NCBI GenBank assembly: GCA_002307135.1
Contig: DBTQ01000002.1
Coordinates: 65,055 to 129,054 of the forward strand
Direction: 5' to 3'
Origin: Bacteroidetes bacterium UBA1312
Lineage (GTDB): Bacteria; Bacteroidota; Bacteroidia; Chitinophagales; Chitinophagaceae
DNA: 64,000 bases
Part shown: one piece after another, positions 7,773-17,018 of the stretch
Layout: every line of letters begins with the position of its first letter
How positions within the stretch are numbered: the stretch's first letter is position 1
Made by a program: the position numbers and the translations under genes
Notes under the pieces: generated by a model
What the model saw: the letters and a program-made list of their open reading frames with translations, nothing else
Database searches by the model: none
What the model was told of the DNA's origin: nothing

Positions 7773-8705
7773 ATGTCATTATCAGTAAAGCACCTGTTGG
7801 GAATAAAGGAACTGCAAACCCAGGATATTGAAACTATCTTTCAAACTGCAGATAATTTCAAACAGGTATTACAAAGGCCTATTAAGAAAGTACCCGCACT
7901 CCGCGATACTACTGTGGCTAATATATTTTTCGAGAATTCCACCCGCACACGTACATCATTTGAACTTGCAGAAAAACGATTAGGCGCAGACACGGTAAAT
8001 TTTGCAGCATCTAGCTCCTCTGTGTCAAAAGGAGAAACCTTAATTGATACGGTCAATAATATTTTATCCATGAAAGTGGATATGGTGGTGATGCGGCATT
8101 CTGCTAGTGGCGCACCTTGGTTCTTAGCACAACACATTGATGCGAGCATTATCAATGCCGGCGATGGCACTAATGAACATCCTACACAAGGCCTGCTTGA
8201 TGCTTTTTCTATACGAGAAAAACTAGGCTCTTTAAAAGGAAAAAAAGTAGCAATTATAGGCGACATCATGCACTCTCGTGTAGCCATGAGCAACATTTAT
8301 TGTCTCCAAAAGCTAGGAGCAGAAGTAGTGGTAAGTGGACCTCCAACTCTTATCCCAAAACATATTGATGCCATGGGGGTGCAAGTGGAATACAATGTGA
8401 AGAAAGCCTTACAAAACTGCGACGCAGCTAATGTATTACGTATTCAATTAGAACGTCAGCACAAACCACTTTTCTCTACTTTACGCGAATACGCTTTGTA
8501 TTATGGTATCAACAAAAGCATGTTAGATGCATTAGATAAAGAAATTTTGATCATGCACCCTGGACCAATAAACCGTGGAGTCGAAATCAATTCCGATGTT
8601 GCTGACGGCAAACATTCTATCATTCTTGATCAGGTAGAAAATGGTGTAGCTATTCGTATGGCAGTAGTTTATTTACTCAGCGGCAAAAGAGAATTGCCGG
8701 AATAA
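7773..8705 (+). CDS. pyrB: Aspartate carbamoyltransferase catalytic subunit
   Basis: 310 residues. It carries the carbamoyl phosphate motif FFENSTRTRTSFE (near residue 52), KGETLIDTVN, the HPTQGLLDAFSI motif (near residue 130), and the C-terminal MHPGPINRGVEI. It catalyses the committed step of pyrimidine synthesis, carbamoyl phosphate plus aspartate to carbamoyl aspartate. It follows pyrR closely and is probably co-transcribed. A regulatory subunit gene (pyrI) is not adjacent. Confidence 0.96.
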   Translation: MSLSVKHLLGIKELQTQDIETIFQTADNFKQVLQRPIKKVPALRDTTVANIFFENSTRTRTSFELAEKRLGADTVNFAASSSSVSKGETLIDTVNNILSMKVDMVVMRHSASGAPWFLAQHIDASIINAGDGTNEHPTQGLLDAFSIREKLGSLKGKKVAIIGDIMHSRVAMSNIYCLQKLGAEVVVSGPPTLIPKHIDAMGVQVEYNVKKALQNCDAANVLRIQLERQHKPLFSTLREYALYYGINKSMLDALDKEILIMHPGPINRGVEINSDVADGKHSIILDQVENGVAIRMAVVYLLSGKRELPE

Positions 8706-8728
8706 ATAAATTAGTCCATTTTATTTGT

Positions 8729-10921
8729 TTATAGATTCTTAAGAATAAAATCGGTCATACGCGTATATAAATTCAAACGTGTATTGCCGCCACTGATTCC
8801 GTGATTTTTATTCGGATAATAAGCATCTTCAAATTGCTTGTTGTTACTGATCAACTGATTAACAAGCATCGCCGAATTTTGGAAATGAACATTATCATCC
8901 GCAGTTCCATGCACTAAAAAGAATTTACCCGTTAAACCCGCGGACATTTTTTCCGGAGCATTATCATCGTAGCCTTTTTCATTTTCCTGAGGGGTACGCA
9001 TGTATCTTTCGGTATAGATATTATCATAGAAACGCCAATTAGTAACCGGAGCAACGGCAATACCAGCCTTGAATACATCTCCACCTTTAAACATACATGT
9101 ACTGCTCATAAAACCGCCAAAACTCCAGCCCCAAATACCAATTCTGCTTTTATCGACATAAGGCAATGCGGCAATATTTTGTGCAACGGCTATCTGGTCA
9201 TCGCTTTCATATTTACCCAATTGTAAGTACGTTTTTTTTCGGAAAGACTCTCCTCTAAAACCTGTACCAGTACCATCGGCACAAAGAACAATATATCCTT
9301 TTTGCGCCAGCATTTGATGCCAGAAATAATCGCCAATAGGGAATTTATCAGCTACCATTTGCGAATTAGGTCCACTGTACTGATACATTAGTACTGGATA
9401 TTTTTTAGTAGAGTCGAAATTGGGTGGTAGTATCATCCAGGCATTCAGCATATCGTTTGCACCGCGCAATTTTGTTATTCTTATTTGCCCCAAATTATAC
9501 TCGCTCATTGTAGCCTTCAATGCTTTATTATCTTCGAGTGTACGGACTATTTTACCTTTTGCATCACGCAAGTAAAAGATAGGAACATTATTAATGGTGC
9601 TGTATTTGTCGAGGAAGAAATTGTATCCGACACAAGGGGTAATACTATGTGTGCCATCTTCTGGTGTCAGGCATTCCTTATTTTCTCCATCCCAATTCAC
9701 TGCATATAATTTACGTTGCAGTGGTGAGTTTTCCGCCGCACTATAATATACTAGTTTCTTTTTTTTATCGATACCAATAATGGTTTCAATATCATAAGCA
9801 CCTTCGGTAAGCCTTGTTATTTTTTGCTCCTTCCAATTCCAACGATACAATTGATTATAGCCACTCTGTTCACTGTTGAAGATAAACGAATTGTTGTCAG
9901 GTAAGAATTCAAGGTTATCATTGATTTCGATATAAGCATTATTGTTTTCAACATAGATGACATTAGTAACGCCATCGCCTGCATTAGACAATAGTAATTC
10001 CAATTTGTTTTGCAAACGATTCATCCGAAAAATACACAATTGGTTGTCCTGTTCTGTCCATTTAATACGGGGGATGTATTGATCAGTCTCTGCACCAATA
10101 TTTGCGTCTATCGTCTTTTTATTCTTTAGGTCATACATTTTTATTTGTACAACAGAGTTTTTTTCCCCAGCTTTCGGGTACTTATATTTGTATTGTGTAG
10201 GGTATAATTTATCGTACATAGCAATCGTATATTCCGGAACATTACTTTCGTCAAAACGGTAAAATGCGATATAATTTCCTTTAGGAGACCAACGATAAGC
10301 TTGTGTAAATTCAAACTCTTCTTCATAAACCCAATCACAATTACCATTAATAATTTTATTTTTTTCACCGTCATTGGTAATGATGGTTACAGTATTCGAA
10401 GCAAGGTCTTTGTAATACAAATTATTGTTCTGCACATAAGCCACTTTAGATCCGTCAGGTGAAAAGGAAGGATGCAAGACTTTGTCTTTGCTCAACTCCG
10501 TAACATTTCCTGTTTTAAGATCGAACACATAAACATTGTATAATACCGAACGTCGGTAAATATTTTCTCCATCGCTCAAAAGCAACATTTTTTGTTCGTC
10601 TTCGCTAAATCTATAATCAACGACATTCAATTTTTCACCGCCGATTACTTTATTTTTTTCATTATCAAAAAGCACTTTATCTTCTTTACCTGTTGCCAGA
10701 TTGTATGTTTTGATTAATTGATGCGTCTTATTATTTTCAACACTATTATCAATTTGAGTATAACGCTTACCATCCTTCATTGCGTTGAAACCTGGTACAG
10801 ACTTCACTCTAAAAGTTCCGTTCTTCCAAATGTCTTCGAGCGTAATTTGTTTTTTTGCAGTTTGAGCGTTAGCCAATAATGAACAACTTAATACTGCCAC
10901 TAATAAAAAATAAGATCGCAT
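8729..10921 (-). CDS. Dipeptidyl peptidase IV (S9B family serine peptidase)
   Basis: 730 residues with a signal peptide (MRSYFLLVAVLSCSLLANAQ). The N-terminal beta-propeller includes NCDWVYEEEFEF, the substrate N-terminus-binding Glu-Glu motif of DPP-IV. The C-terminal alpha/beta hydrolase domain has the nucleophile in GIWGWSFGGFMSS (near residue 610), Asp in HGTADDNVHF and His in NKNHGISGG. It cleaves Xaa-Pro dipeptides from peptides in the periplasm. A -7 box TATTTTTG lies 27 bases before the ATG. It is convergent with pyrB, with only 23 bases between them. Confidence 0.95.
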   Translation of the reverse strand: MRSYFLLVAVLSCSLLANAQTAKKQITLEDIWKNGTFRVKSVPGFNAMKDGKRYTQIDNSVENNKTHQLIKTYNLATGKEDKVLFDNEKNKVIGGEKLNVVDYRFSEDEQKMLLLSDGENIYRRSVLYNVYVFDLKTGNVTELSKDKVLHPSFSPDGSKVAYVQNNNLYYKDLASNTVTIITNDGEKNKIINGNCDWVYEEEFEFTQAYRWSPKGNYIAFYRFDESNVPEYTIAMYDKLYPTQYKYKYPKAGEKNSVVQIKMYDLKNKKTIDANIGAETDQYIPRIKWTEQDNQLCIFRMNRLQNKLELLLSNAGDGVTNVIYVENNNAYIEINDNLEFLPDNNSFIFNSEQSGYNQLYRWNWKEQKITRLTEGAYDIETIIGIDKKKKLVYYSAAENSPLQRKLYAVNWDGENKECLTPEDGTHSITPCVGYNFFLDKYSTINNVPIFYLRDAKGKIVRTLEDNKALKATMSEYNLGQIRITKLRGANDMLNAWMILPPNFDSTKKYPVLMYQYSGPNSQMVADKFPIGDYFWHQMLAQKGYIVLCADGTGTGFRGESFRKKTYLQLGKYESDDQIAVAQNIAALPYVDKSRIGIWGWSFGGFMSSTCMFKGGDVFKAGIAVAPVTNWRFYDNIYTERYMRTPQENEKGYDDNAPEKMSAGLTGKFFLVHGTADDNVHFQNSAMLVNQLISNNKQFEDAYYPNKNHGISGGNTRLNLYTRMTDFILKNL

Positions 10922-10947
10922 AATGCTTGTAGTATATTATTTACATT

Positions 10948-10955
10948 CAAAAATA
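10948..10955 (-). promoter_or_regulatory. -7 box TATTTTTG upstream of the DPP-IV gene
   Basis: Reverse-strand TATTTTTG fits TAnnTTTG and lies in the 57-base gap after rodA. No clear -33 element is seen. Confidence 0.4.
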
Positions 10956-10978
10956 AGTGTAAAACAGATAGCGTGTAT

Positions 10979-12301
10979 TTAATGAATCATCAAATGTCTG
11001 TCTGTATCAAGGCGAAGCAGTATAAAAACAAGAATGCTAAAGGATAATAAAGAGGTGCCACCATAACTCAGAAAAGGCAAGGTAATGCCGATAACAGGTG
11101 CTAGGCCAATAGTCATCGATACATTAATTGCAAAGTGAAAAAACAATACTGATGCGACACAGTAGCCATATATTCTACTAAAATCAGATTTTTGTCGTTC
11201 GGCAAGAAAAATAATTCTTAAAATCAGCGAAATATAAAGCGCAATCACAACCAAACTACCTAAAAATCCAAATTGCTCTCCAATAGAACAGAAGATAAAA
11301 TCTGTATTTTGTTCTGGCACGAAAGAGTTTTTAGTAGATGTTCCATTCAAATATCCTTTCCCAAACAAACCTCCTGAACCTATTGCAATCTTAGACTGGC
11401 GAACATTATACCCTGTATCCTTTTTTTTAGCATCAGGATTATTATCATTAGCCTTCACATATTCGGCGGGAACATCTTGACCGAGCATAATATATATCCG
11501 CTCTATTTGGTAGCCTTTCATTACATGTTTAAAAGCAAATGGAATGACTACCTGCGAAAACAAAATACTAAACACAAAAGAACCAATTAAAACAATACGT
11601 GCAGTAGCATCACGTTTCAATGTAAATCTCGCCAAAACCGCAATGAGCACAGTAATCAATGTAATGAGTATAAACATGGTCAAATGGCTCAACAACAAAG
11701 TTGAAACAGTAAGGAAGCCTAAAGAAAATACCGCAATCAATATCGCATTCGGTAAACCTTCCCGATACATAACCAATATAAACGAAAAGTAAACGAGTGC
11801 AAGACCTGTTTCATTTTGCAGAATGATAATAAACGCAGGAACAAGGGCAATAGACAAACCAATTAACCTATCCTTTGTACGTTTAAAATTTACTTCTGAT
11901 AATGATAAATAACGGGCAAGCGCAAGTGATGTAAATATCTTCCCGACTTCACCAGGTTGAAATTTGACACCAGCAATAGAAAGCCATGAGTGCGACCCTT
12001 TCATATTGACTCCTATAAAGATGGTAAGAATAAGCAACAAAAGGCATATTGCATAAGATAAGAAAGCAACAGAAGAGAAAAATTTACTCTCCGTAAAAAT
12101 AATTGTCATCCCTACAAAAAGCGAAATTCCCAACCACAACAGTTGTTTCATGTGGCTCTTTGAACTCATAAATATAGAGGGATCGGTACTTCGGTACTCT
12201 ACCGAAAATACGGCAATAATACCAATAAATACCAATGCGCAATAAAGCATAAAGGTGATACCGTCCACACGGTTAAATAAAGATTTTTTTACGATGCTCA
12301 T
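10979..12301 (-). CDS. rodA: Rod shape-determining protein RodA (SEDS family)
   Basis: 440 residues with about ten membrane segments. Family landmarks are GSHSWLSIAGVKFQPGEVGK (the SEDS W..P.E motif carrying the catalytic-region acidic residue), the loop GGLFGKGYLNGTSTKNSFVPEQNTDF (shown here split: GGLFGKGYLNG, then FVPEQNTDF), and the C-terminal GITLPFLSYGGTSLL. RodA is a peptidoglycan glycosyltransferase working with a class B PBP in cell elongation at the inner membrane. The FVPEQNTDFIF form favours RodA over FtsW. There is a longer than usual, charged extracytoplasmic loop near residues 270-305. mreC/mreD/pbp2 are not in the window on either side. Confidence 0.93.
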   Translation of the reverse strand: MSIVKKSLFNRVDGITFMLYCALVFIGIIAVFSVEYRSTDPSIFMSSKSHMKQLLWLGISLFVGMTIIFTESKFFSSVAFLSYAICLLLLILTIFIGVNMKGSHSWLSIAGVKFQPGEVGKIFTSLALARYLSLSEVNFKRTKDRLIGLSIALVPAFIIILQNETGLALVYFSFILVMYREGLPNAILIAVFSLGFLTVSTLLLSHLTMFILITLITVLIAVLARFTLKRDATARIVLIGSFVFSILFSQVVIPFAFKHVMKGYQIERIYIMLGQDVPAEYVKANDNNPDAKKKDTGYNVRQSKIAIGSGGLFGKGYLNGTSTKNSFVPEQNTDFIFCSIGEQFGFLGSLVVIALYISLILRIIFLAERQKSDFSRIYGYCVASVLFFHFAINVSMTIGLAPVIGITLPFLSYGGTSLLSFSILVFILLRLDTDRHLMIH

Positions 12302-12370
12302 GCAGTTATGTTCTTGTTGGTCAAATCGCTATATACAAATACAATCTTCCGTTTTTTTGACTGTTTATTT

Positions 12371-12637
12371 TTATTGAACCTTCCAGCGTTCCAACTTTGG
12401 TATTTCTTTAATGAGCATTTTGGCCAAAAATTCAGGGACGCCTTTCTTTTTCAATACGGACATAGCAAATTCCTGCATGTCTTCTACCTTCCATTCGGGA
12501 CGTACAAATGCACCGTTTTGATAACAATAACTGCAATAAGTAGCATTTTTACTACCATCGGCATTACTACCTCCACCATTGGGATCCTTATCAAATGGGA
12601 GTCCGCAACTTTGACAACTTTTTTTTATTTCAGACAT
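12371..12637 (-). CDS. Small putative zinc-ribbon protein
   Basis: 88 residues from ATG 12637. Cys pairs CQSCGLPF and YCSYCYQNG can form a treble or ribbon-type zinc site. The rest (WKVEDMQEFAMSVL, then PEFLAKMLIKEIPKLERW) is helical and matches the putative zinc ribbon family found as lone small proteins in many bacteria. An ATG at 12751 gives 38 more residues, but that part is unlike the family. A -7 box TACTTTTG (12670-12677) lies 33 bases upstream of 12637 and inside the longer form, so 12637 is chosen. Function unknown. Confidence 0.8.
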   Translation of the reverse strand: MSEIKKSCQSCGLPFDKDPNGGGSNADGSKNATYCSYCYQNGAFVRPEWKVEDMQEFAMSVLKKKGVPEFLAKMLIKEIPKLERWKVQ

Positions 12638-12669
12638 TATTTGTACTACTTGTAAAATGAATTGAACTC

Positions 12670-12677
12670 CAAAAGTA
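12670..12677 (-). promoter_or_regulatory. -7 box TACTTTTG upstream of the zinc-ribbon gene
   Basis: Exact TAnnTTTG match on the reverse strand, 33 bases before the ATG at 12637. It helps decide that start. No good -33 element is seen. Confidence 0.4.
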
Positions 12678-12761
12678 AAAAATATCAAAGGACTAAGTTC
12701 ATAAAAATTGAAAATAAAATGGCCAAACATTATACGTAACTTGCGAGCCAAATTTTAAAGC

Positions 12762-13562
12762 ATGACGCGCAGCGAAATAATAGAACAAATAAGACTTAAA
12801 AAATCAGTGTTATGTGTGGGACTTGATACTGACCTAGAAAAAATACCAGCACATCTTTTAACCGAAGATGATCCCGTTTTTGCATTTAATAAAGCGATCA
12901 TTGATGCGACCAAGGATTATACAGTTTCGTATAAAATCAATACTGCATTCTATGAAGCGAACGGACTGAAAGGTTGGCGCAGCATGGAAAAAACATTAGA
13001 TTATATTCCTAAAAATATTTTTACCATAGCCGATGCCAAACGGGGAGATATTGGCAATACCTCTACCCAATACGCCAAAACATTTTTCAAAACATACGAC
13101 TTTGACAGTGTAACGATTGCCCCATATATGGGCAAAGACAGTGTAGCTCCTTTTTTACAGTTTCCTGGTCATTGGGGTATAGTATTGGGTATTACATCAA
13201 ATGAAGGGAGTGCCGATTTTCAACAATTGGTATGTGGCGAGGAGCAATTGTACGAAAAAGTATTAAATACAGTAAGCACTTGGGGAACTGAAGAAAATCT
13301 AATGTTTGTTGTGGGGGCTACACGTAAAGAACAGCTCCGTCATGTTCGTTCCTTGCTACCTCATCATTTTTTCCTGATACCGGGTGTTGGTGCTCAGGGT
13401 GGTGATGTTGCAACAGTTTGCGAAAACACGATGAATAAAGATGCGGGTATCTTAATCAATGTATCTCGTGGTGTCATATATGCTAGTAGCGGAACAGATT
13501 TTGCAGAAAAAGCCGGAGCCGCCGCATTTCAATACCAACAAGAAATGGCTGCTTATTTATAA
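12762..13562 (+). CDS. pyrF: Orotidine-5'-phosphate decarboxylase, type 2
   Basis: 266 residues, the longer type 2 (mycobacterial/Bacteroidetes) form. It has SVLCVGLDTDLEKIP near the start, the catalytic FTIADAKRGDIGNTS (Lys and Asp pair near residue 88), APYMGKDSV and PGVGAQGGDV. It makes UMP from OMP, the last step of pyrimidine nucleotide synthesis. It is separate from pyrR-pyrB, 4 kb away. The next gene (DUF2851) follows after 83 bases. Confidence 0.95.
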   Translation: MTRSEIIEQIRLKKSVLCVGLDTDLEKIPAHLLTEDDPVFAFNKAIIDATKDYTVSYKINTAFYEANGLKGWRSMEKTLDYIPKNIFTIADAKRGDIGNTSTQYAKTFFKTYDFDSVTIAPYMGKDSVAPFLQFPGHWGIVLGITSNEGSADFQQLVCGEEQLYEKVLNTVSTWGTEENLMFVVGATRKEQLRHVRSLLPHHFFLIPGVGAQGGDVATVCENTMNKDAGILINVSRGVIYASSGTDFAEKAGAAAFQYQQEMAAYL

Positions 13563-13645
13563 TAATTTGTTTATTTTTATTTATTTTTACGACGACACAT
13601 ATATTAGCCGTGTCGTCGTTTTGCGTTTAGCTAAAAATAATAAAG

Positions 13646-14923
13646 ATGAACGAACAATTATTGCAATTTATATGGCACTACTCCTTGTACAACCCTTCCG
13701 GCTTACAGTCAAGCCTGAATGAACCTATTACGGTAATATACTCGGGGAAACTCAATACGAATGCCGGACCAGACTTTGAAGAAGGTAAGGTAAAAATTGG
13801 AGAAACAATATTAGTGGGTAATATTGAATTGCATTTACGCACCAGCGACTGGTATAAACATGGGCATCAGCACAATCCAAATTATTCCAATATCATCTTG
13901 CATGTTGTTTATGAAAATGATTTGCCCATAAATAATGACAGTCATATTCCAATGCTTGAATTATCGAAGCATATCCCCAAACACATTATTGATAACTATT
14001 TCAATCTACAACACAATATCCGCCAGATACCATGCGCAGCACAATTACCACAAGTAAAAGACATCATAAAGAAGGCTTGGCTCAATCGGCTTATTGCCGA
14101 ACGTTGGGAAATGAAATTTGAGGAATGGGATGAATTATTGAAACAATCTGCCGGCGATTGGCGTGTCTTACTCTACTGGCGATTAGCCGCTAATTTCGGG
14201 TTCAAAATAAATACAGATGCATTTTTGACATTAGCGCAATCACTACCGGTAAATATATTGAGCCGTCATCACGAAAATTTATTTCAACTAGAAGCTTTAT
14301 TGCTCGGGCAAGCAGGTATGCTAACAAATAATTTCGAAGAAGAATACCCTTTTAAGCTCAAAAAAGAATACGAATACCTGCGTAAAAAATACAAGCTTGA
14401 ACCAATATCAGTTCATCTTTGGAAATTTATGCGTTTGCGCCCTGCCAATTTTCCAACATTACGTATTGCCCAATTTGCAGCACTGATACATCGTTCCTTT
14501 CATTTGTTTTCGCAAATTGTATCCTCTTCATCATTGAATGAATTGACAGAACTGTTTGAAGTATGTGCCAGCGATTATTGGGACAATCATGTACTGCTTG
14601 ATGAAGAGCAAAAAAGCGCAAGCAGTAAGCATCTGGGACAAGAGAGTATTTACAATATTATCATTAATACCATTGCTCCTATCCGTTTTATGTACTCGAG
14701 CCGGAGTGGATTGGGCGACCATTGCGAAACTTCTATTCAACTACTCGAACAAATGAATCCTGAAAAAAACAGTATTCTCAATAATTGGACGACATTAGGA
14801 TGGCGTGCCGAAAATGCGGCGGAATCGCAAGGTTTAATACAGTTATACAACAACTACTGTAGCAACAAACAATGTTTGTCTTGCAGTGTCGGGCATAGTA
14901 TTATAAAGCGTCAAGAGGTATAG
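13646..14923 (+). CDS. DUF2851 family protein
   Basis: 425 residues, cytoplasmic, with no signal peptide. It begins MNEQLLQFIWHYSLYNPSGL and contains GKLNTNAGPDFEEGKVKIG and GNIELHLRTSDWYKHGHQ, which are the family's characteristic N-terminal motifs. A C-terminal cluster CSNKQCLSCSVGHSI carries three Cys and a His that could bind metal. The family is widespread in Bacteroidetes and, to my knowledge, of unknown function. The conserved N-terminal D/E/H residues hint at a nuclease-like core, but that is inference. Confidence 0.88.
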   Translation: MNEQLLQFIWHYSLYNPSGLQSSLNEPITVIYSGKLNTNAGPDFEEGKVKIGETILVGNIELHLRTSDWYKHGHQHNPNYSNIILHVVYENDLPINNDSHIPMLELSKHIPKHIIDNYFNLQHNIRQIPCAAQLPQVKDIIKKAWLNRLIAERWEMKFEEWDELLKQSAGDWRVLLYWRLAANFGFKINTDAFLTLAQSLPVNILSRHHENLFQLEALLLGQAGMLTNNFEEEYPFKLKKEYEYLRKKYKLEPISVHLWKFMRLRPANFPTLRIAQFAALIHRSFHLFSQIVSSSSLNELTELFEVCASDYWDNHVLLDEEQKSASSKHLGQESIYNIIINTIAPIRFMYSSRSGLGDHCETSIQLLEQMNPEKNSILNNWTTLGWRAENAAESQGLIQLYNNYCSNKQCLSCSVGHSIIKRQEV

Positions 14924-14952
14924 ATAAACTCAGTCTAAAAAAGAAGAAAATA

Positions 14953-15357
14953 TTACCACAAAAACACTACTGTTTTTTTACATTCAGGATGCAGGCTTTC
15001 AAATACAGGACAGGTAAGGGCAGCACGTTCTATGATCGCTTGTGTTTTACCATCATATTCCTCGTCTTTAGGAAAATGTATATTAATCTTTATCTCTCCG
15101 ATACGGCGAGGATTAGAGACCATTATTTTTTCCACTTCACAACGGGTACCATCAATATTAAATCCATGTGTACGAGCAGCTATGCCTACAATAGTGAGCA
15201 TACAAGACGCAAGTGCGGTAGCAACTAAATCCGTTGGGGAAAACCGTTCGCCTTTGCCATTATTGTCAGTGGGTGCATCTGTTTCAATTACAGTACCTGA
15301 CTGAAGGTGTGTGGCTACAGTTCTCAAATCGCCTTGATAAACTACTGAAGCTGTCAT
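14953..15357 (-). CDS. OsmC family protein
   Basis: 134 residues. The two redox-active cysteines lie in ALASCMLTIVGI (near residue 53) and AALTCPVFESLHPE (near residue 116), as in OsmC/Ohr thiol peroxidases that reduce organic hydroperoxides. The HFPKDEEYDGK segment fits the OsmC rather than the Ohr branch. It is the last gene of the minus-strand run lipoprotein-recQ-biotin carrier-DUF4476-osmC, 7 bases after DUF4476. Confidence 0.9.
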   Translation of the reverse strand: MTASVVYQGDLRTVATHLQSGTVIETDAPTDNNGKGERFSPTDLVATALASCMLTIVGIAARTHGFNIDGTRCEVEKIMVSNPRRIGEIKINIHFPKDEEYDGKTQAIIERAALTCPVFESLHPECKKTVVFLW

Positions 15358-15364
15358 TGGTTAT

Positions 15365-16441
15365 TTATTTTTTGTTACTTAATAAATCCATAAAATGTTC
15401 TTTCCATTCATCGTCGGAAAAAACAGTTTTCAATTGCGCATAATTCGACTGGTCACTTATTTTGGGGAACATTGTTTTAAGCACAGAGTAGCGAGCCGAA
15501 TTACTCTCCAAAGTTAATGCAATTTGTTCTGCCATAGCTGTGGTATAACAGCCTTGCTGTCTGTTGTTAGCTTCTAGGAATACCCCCAATTTTTGATCTT
15601 CTGTTTTCTTTGCAGATAAGCCATTCAATATTTTTTGAAAATCAATAGTGCTTACCGACTTTTTACAATCACTATTAGGTATAGCCACTATAGCTGACGT
15701 ATTATTGGCTGTTGTATCTATAGTCTTTTCCGTTGAAGTATTAGCTGCCTTGACTGACGGATCTGTTTGTTCAATAGATTTGGTTGGAGTTTGATTATTG
15801 CTCAATTCAATATTTTCAATAAACTTGGGTTTGGTACTATCAACAACTGCTACCGGAATTTCCTTCGTCGCTGCAACTTGTGTCGTAACCTCTTCTGCCT
15901 TTGGCATCACTACAGGAGGGAGGATGACCGAATCTGCACCTTTTCTTTCTATTTCAGTTACCGAAGCTGTTGATTTATCAACTTCTTTTGCCACAGGTGA
16001 CATTACAGTTTTCGCTTGCTGTTCTGCAAGTAGCTTATTGTTGAGCACAGCCGGCAAATGATCATCATCAATACTATTGTTCGGCTGTAAATAAAAATTT
16101 TGCTCCAAATCATACAATAAAAAAGCATCGTCTTTTTTGGTAATCAAAAATGCTCTTTTACCATTTTCAGGCACTAAAATACGGAAGTGCAATGGCGGAA
16201 ATTCATTCTGTTGAAACAGGATATCAATATTCAATGGTCCGGGCGCGAGTCGGGAAATGAGTGCATAATTCTTCCCATATCTAGGCAGCATCTCTCCCTC
16301 CACCTTTACATAAATTGGTGTTTTTTTATCTCCTTGTATATAAACATAAGAAAAGTCTTGTGCCTGTGCAACAAGACCCATAAACAAAAAAAATACGGTA
16401 ATTATTAATTGTCGAAAATTAGATATGCACATTGTTTTCAT
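15365..16441 (-). CDS. Secreted DUF4476 domain protein
   Basis: 358 residues. After a signal peptide (cleavage near VAQAQ) comes an N-terminal beta-rich part (FSYVYIQGDKKTPIYVKVEG, LNIDILFQQNEFPPLHFRI). A low-complexity Thr/Ser/Pro/Val linker follows (about residues 135-255), then the C-terminal DUF4476 helical domain (CYTTAMAEQIALTLESN, DDEWKEHFMDLL). DUF4476 proteins are typical of Bacteroidetes and of unknown function. This three-part form is consistent with a periplasmic or outer-membrane-associated protein. It lies between the biotin carrier protein gene and osmC. Confidence 0.85.
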   Translation of the reverse strand: MKTMCISNFRQLIITVFFLFMGLVAQAQDFSYVYIQGDKKTPIYVKVEGEMLPRYGKNYALISRLAPGPLNIDILFQQNEFPPLHFRILVPENGKRAFLITKKDDAFLLYDLEQNFYLQPNNSIDDDHLPAVLNNKLLAEQQAKTVMSPVAKEVDKSTASVTEIERKGADSVILPPVVMPKAEEVTTQVAATKEIPVAVVDSTKPKFIENIELSNNQTPTKSIEQTDPSVKAANTSTEKTIDTTANNTSAIVAIPNSDCKKSVSTIDFQKILNGLSAKKTEDQKLGVFLEANNRQQGCYTTAMAEQIALTLESNSARYSVLKTMFPKISDQSNYAQLKTVFSDDEWKEHFMDLLSNKK

Positions 16442-16455
16442 AAAGCTTATTGATA

Positions 16456-16956
16456 TTATTCCATTTCAATCAACACTGCACCTTTTTCTACGGCGGTACG
16501 CTCTATGGCTTTGATTGATTTTACTGTTGCCGTACCGGTGGCTTTCAATACATTTTCCATTTTCATGGCTTCCAGTATAAGTAGTCCATCGCCTTTATTA
16601 ACCTGTTGTCCGGGTGTTACCAATACTTTCAATATCATACCCGGCATCGGAGCCTTTATGGGCGCTGCTTTCTGCATCGCACTCATATTCATCCCCATTT
16701 TACTCAACAAAATATCAATGTCCTCTTTAATCGCTAAAGTATAACGCTGACCATCTATGCGTAAGGTGATTTCTTTATTCTGTTTGTCAATTTTTTCAAC
16801 AATTGCAGTGTAACTTTTGTTGTCATGCAAGATGCTAATCAAACCGTTAGGTTGCCATTGTATATCCGTCCCCCAAGCCTTTCCATCTACCAATAATTGA
16901 CCGCCCTTATTATCTATTTCAAAAGTGCTCTTGTTATTGACCGCAATCTGTAACAT
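16456..16956 (-). CDS. Biotin carboxyl carrier-type protein
   Basis: 166 residues from the ATG at 16956. The C-terminal biotinyl/lipoyl domain has the biotinylation motif EAMKMENVLKA and PMPGMILKVLVTPGQQVNKG (half-motifs PMPGMI and LVTPGQQV). It is therefore a carboxyl carrier for a biotin-dependent acyl-CoA carboxylase. The N-terminal part (MLQIAVNNKSTFEI) matches Bacteroidetes carriers of the propionyl/acetyl-CoA type. An upstream ATG at 17010 adds 18 residues unlike the family. Carboxylase subunit genes are not adjacent here, as recQ precedes it. Confidence 0.85.
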   Translation of the reverse strand: MLQIAVNNKSTFEIDNKGGQLLVDGKAWGTDIQWQPNGLISILHDNKSYTAIVEKIDKQNKEITLRIDGQRYTLAIKEDIDILLSKMGMNMSAMQKAAPIKAPMPGMILKVLVTPGQQVNKGDGLLILEAMKMENVLKATGTATVKSIKAIERTAVEKGAVLIEME

Positions 16957-17018
16957 GTTTTTGGATTGTATTTTTTTAGAATCAGCAAAAATAGCGATTT
17001 TCAGTATCAATGGCTCAA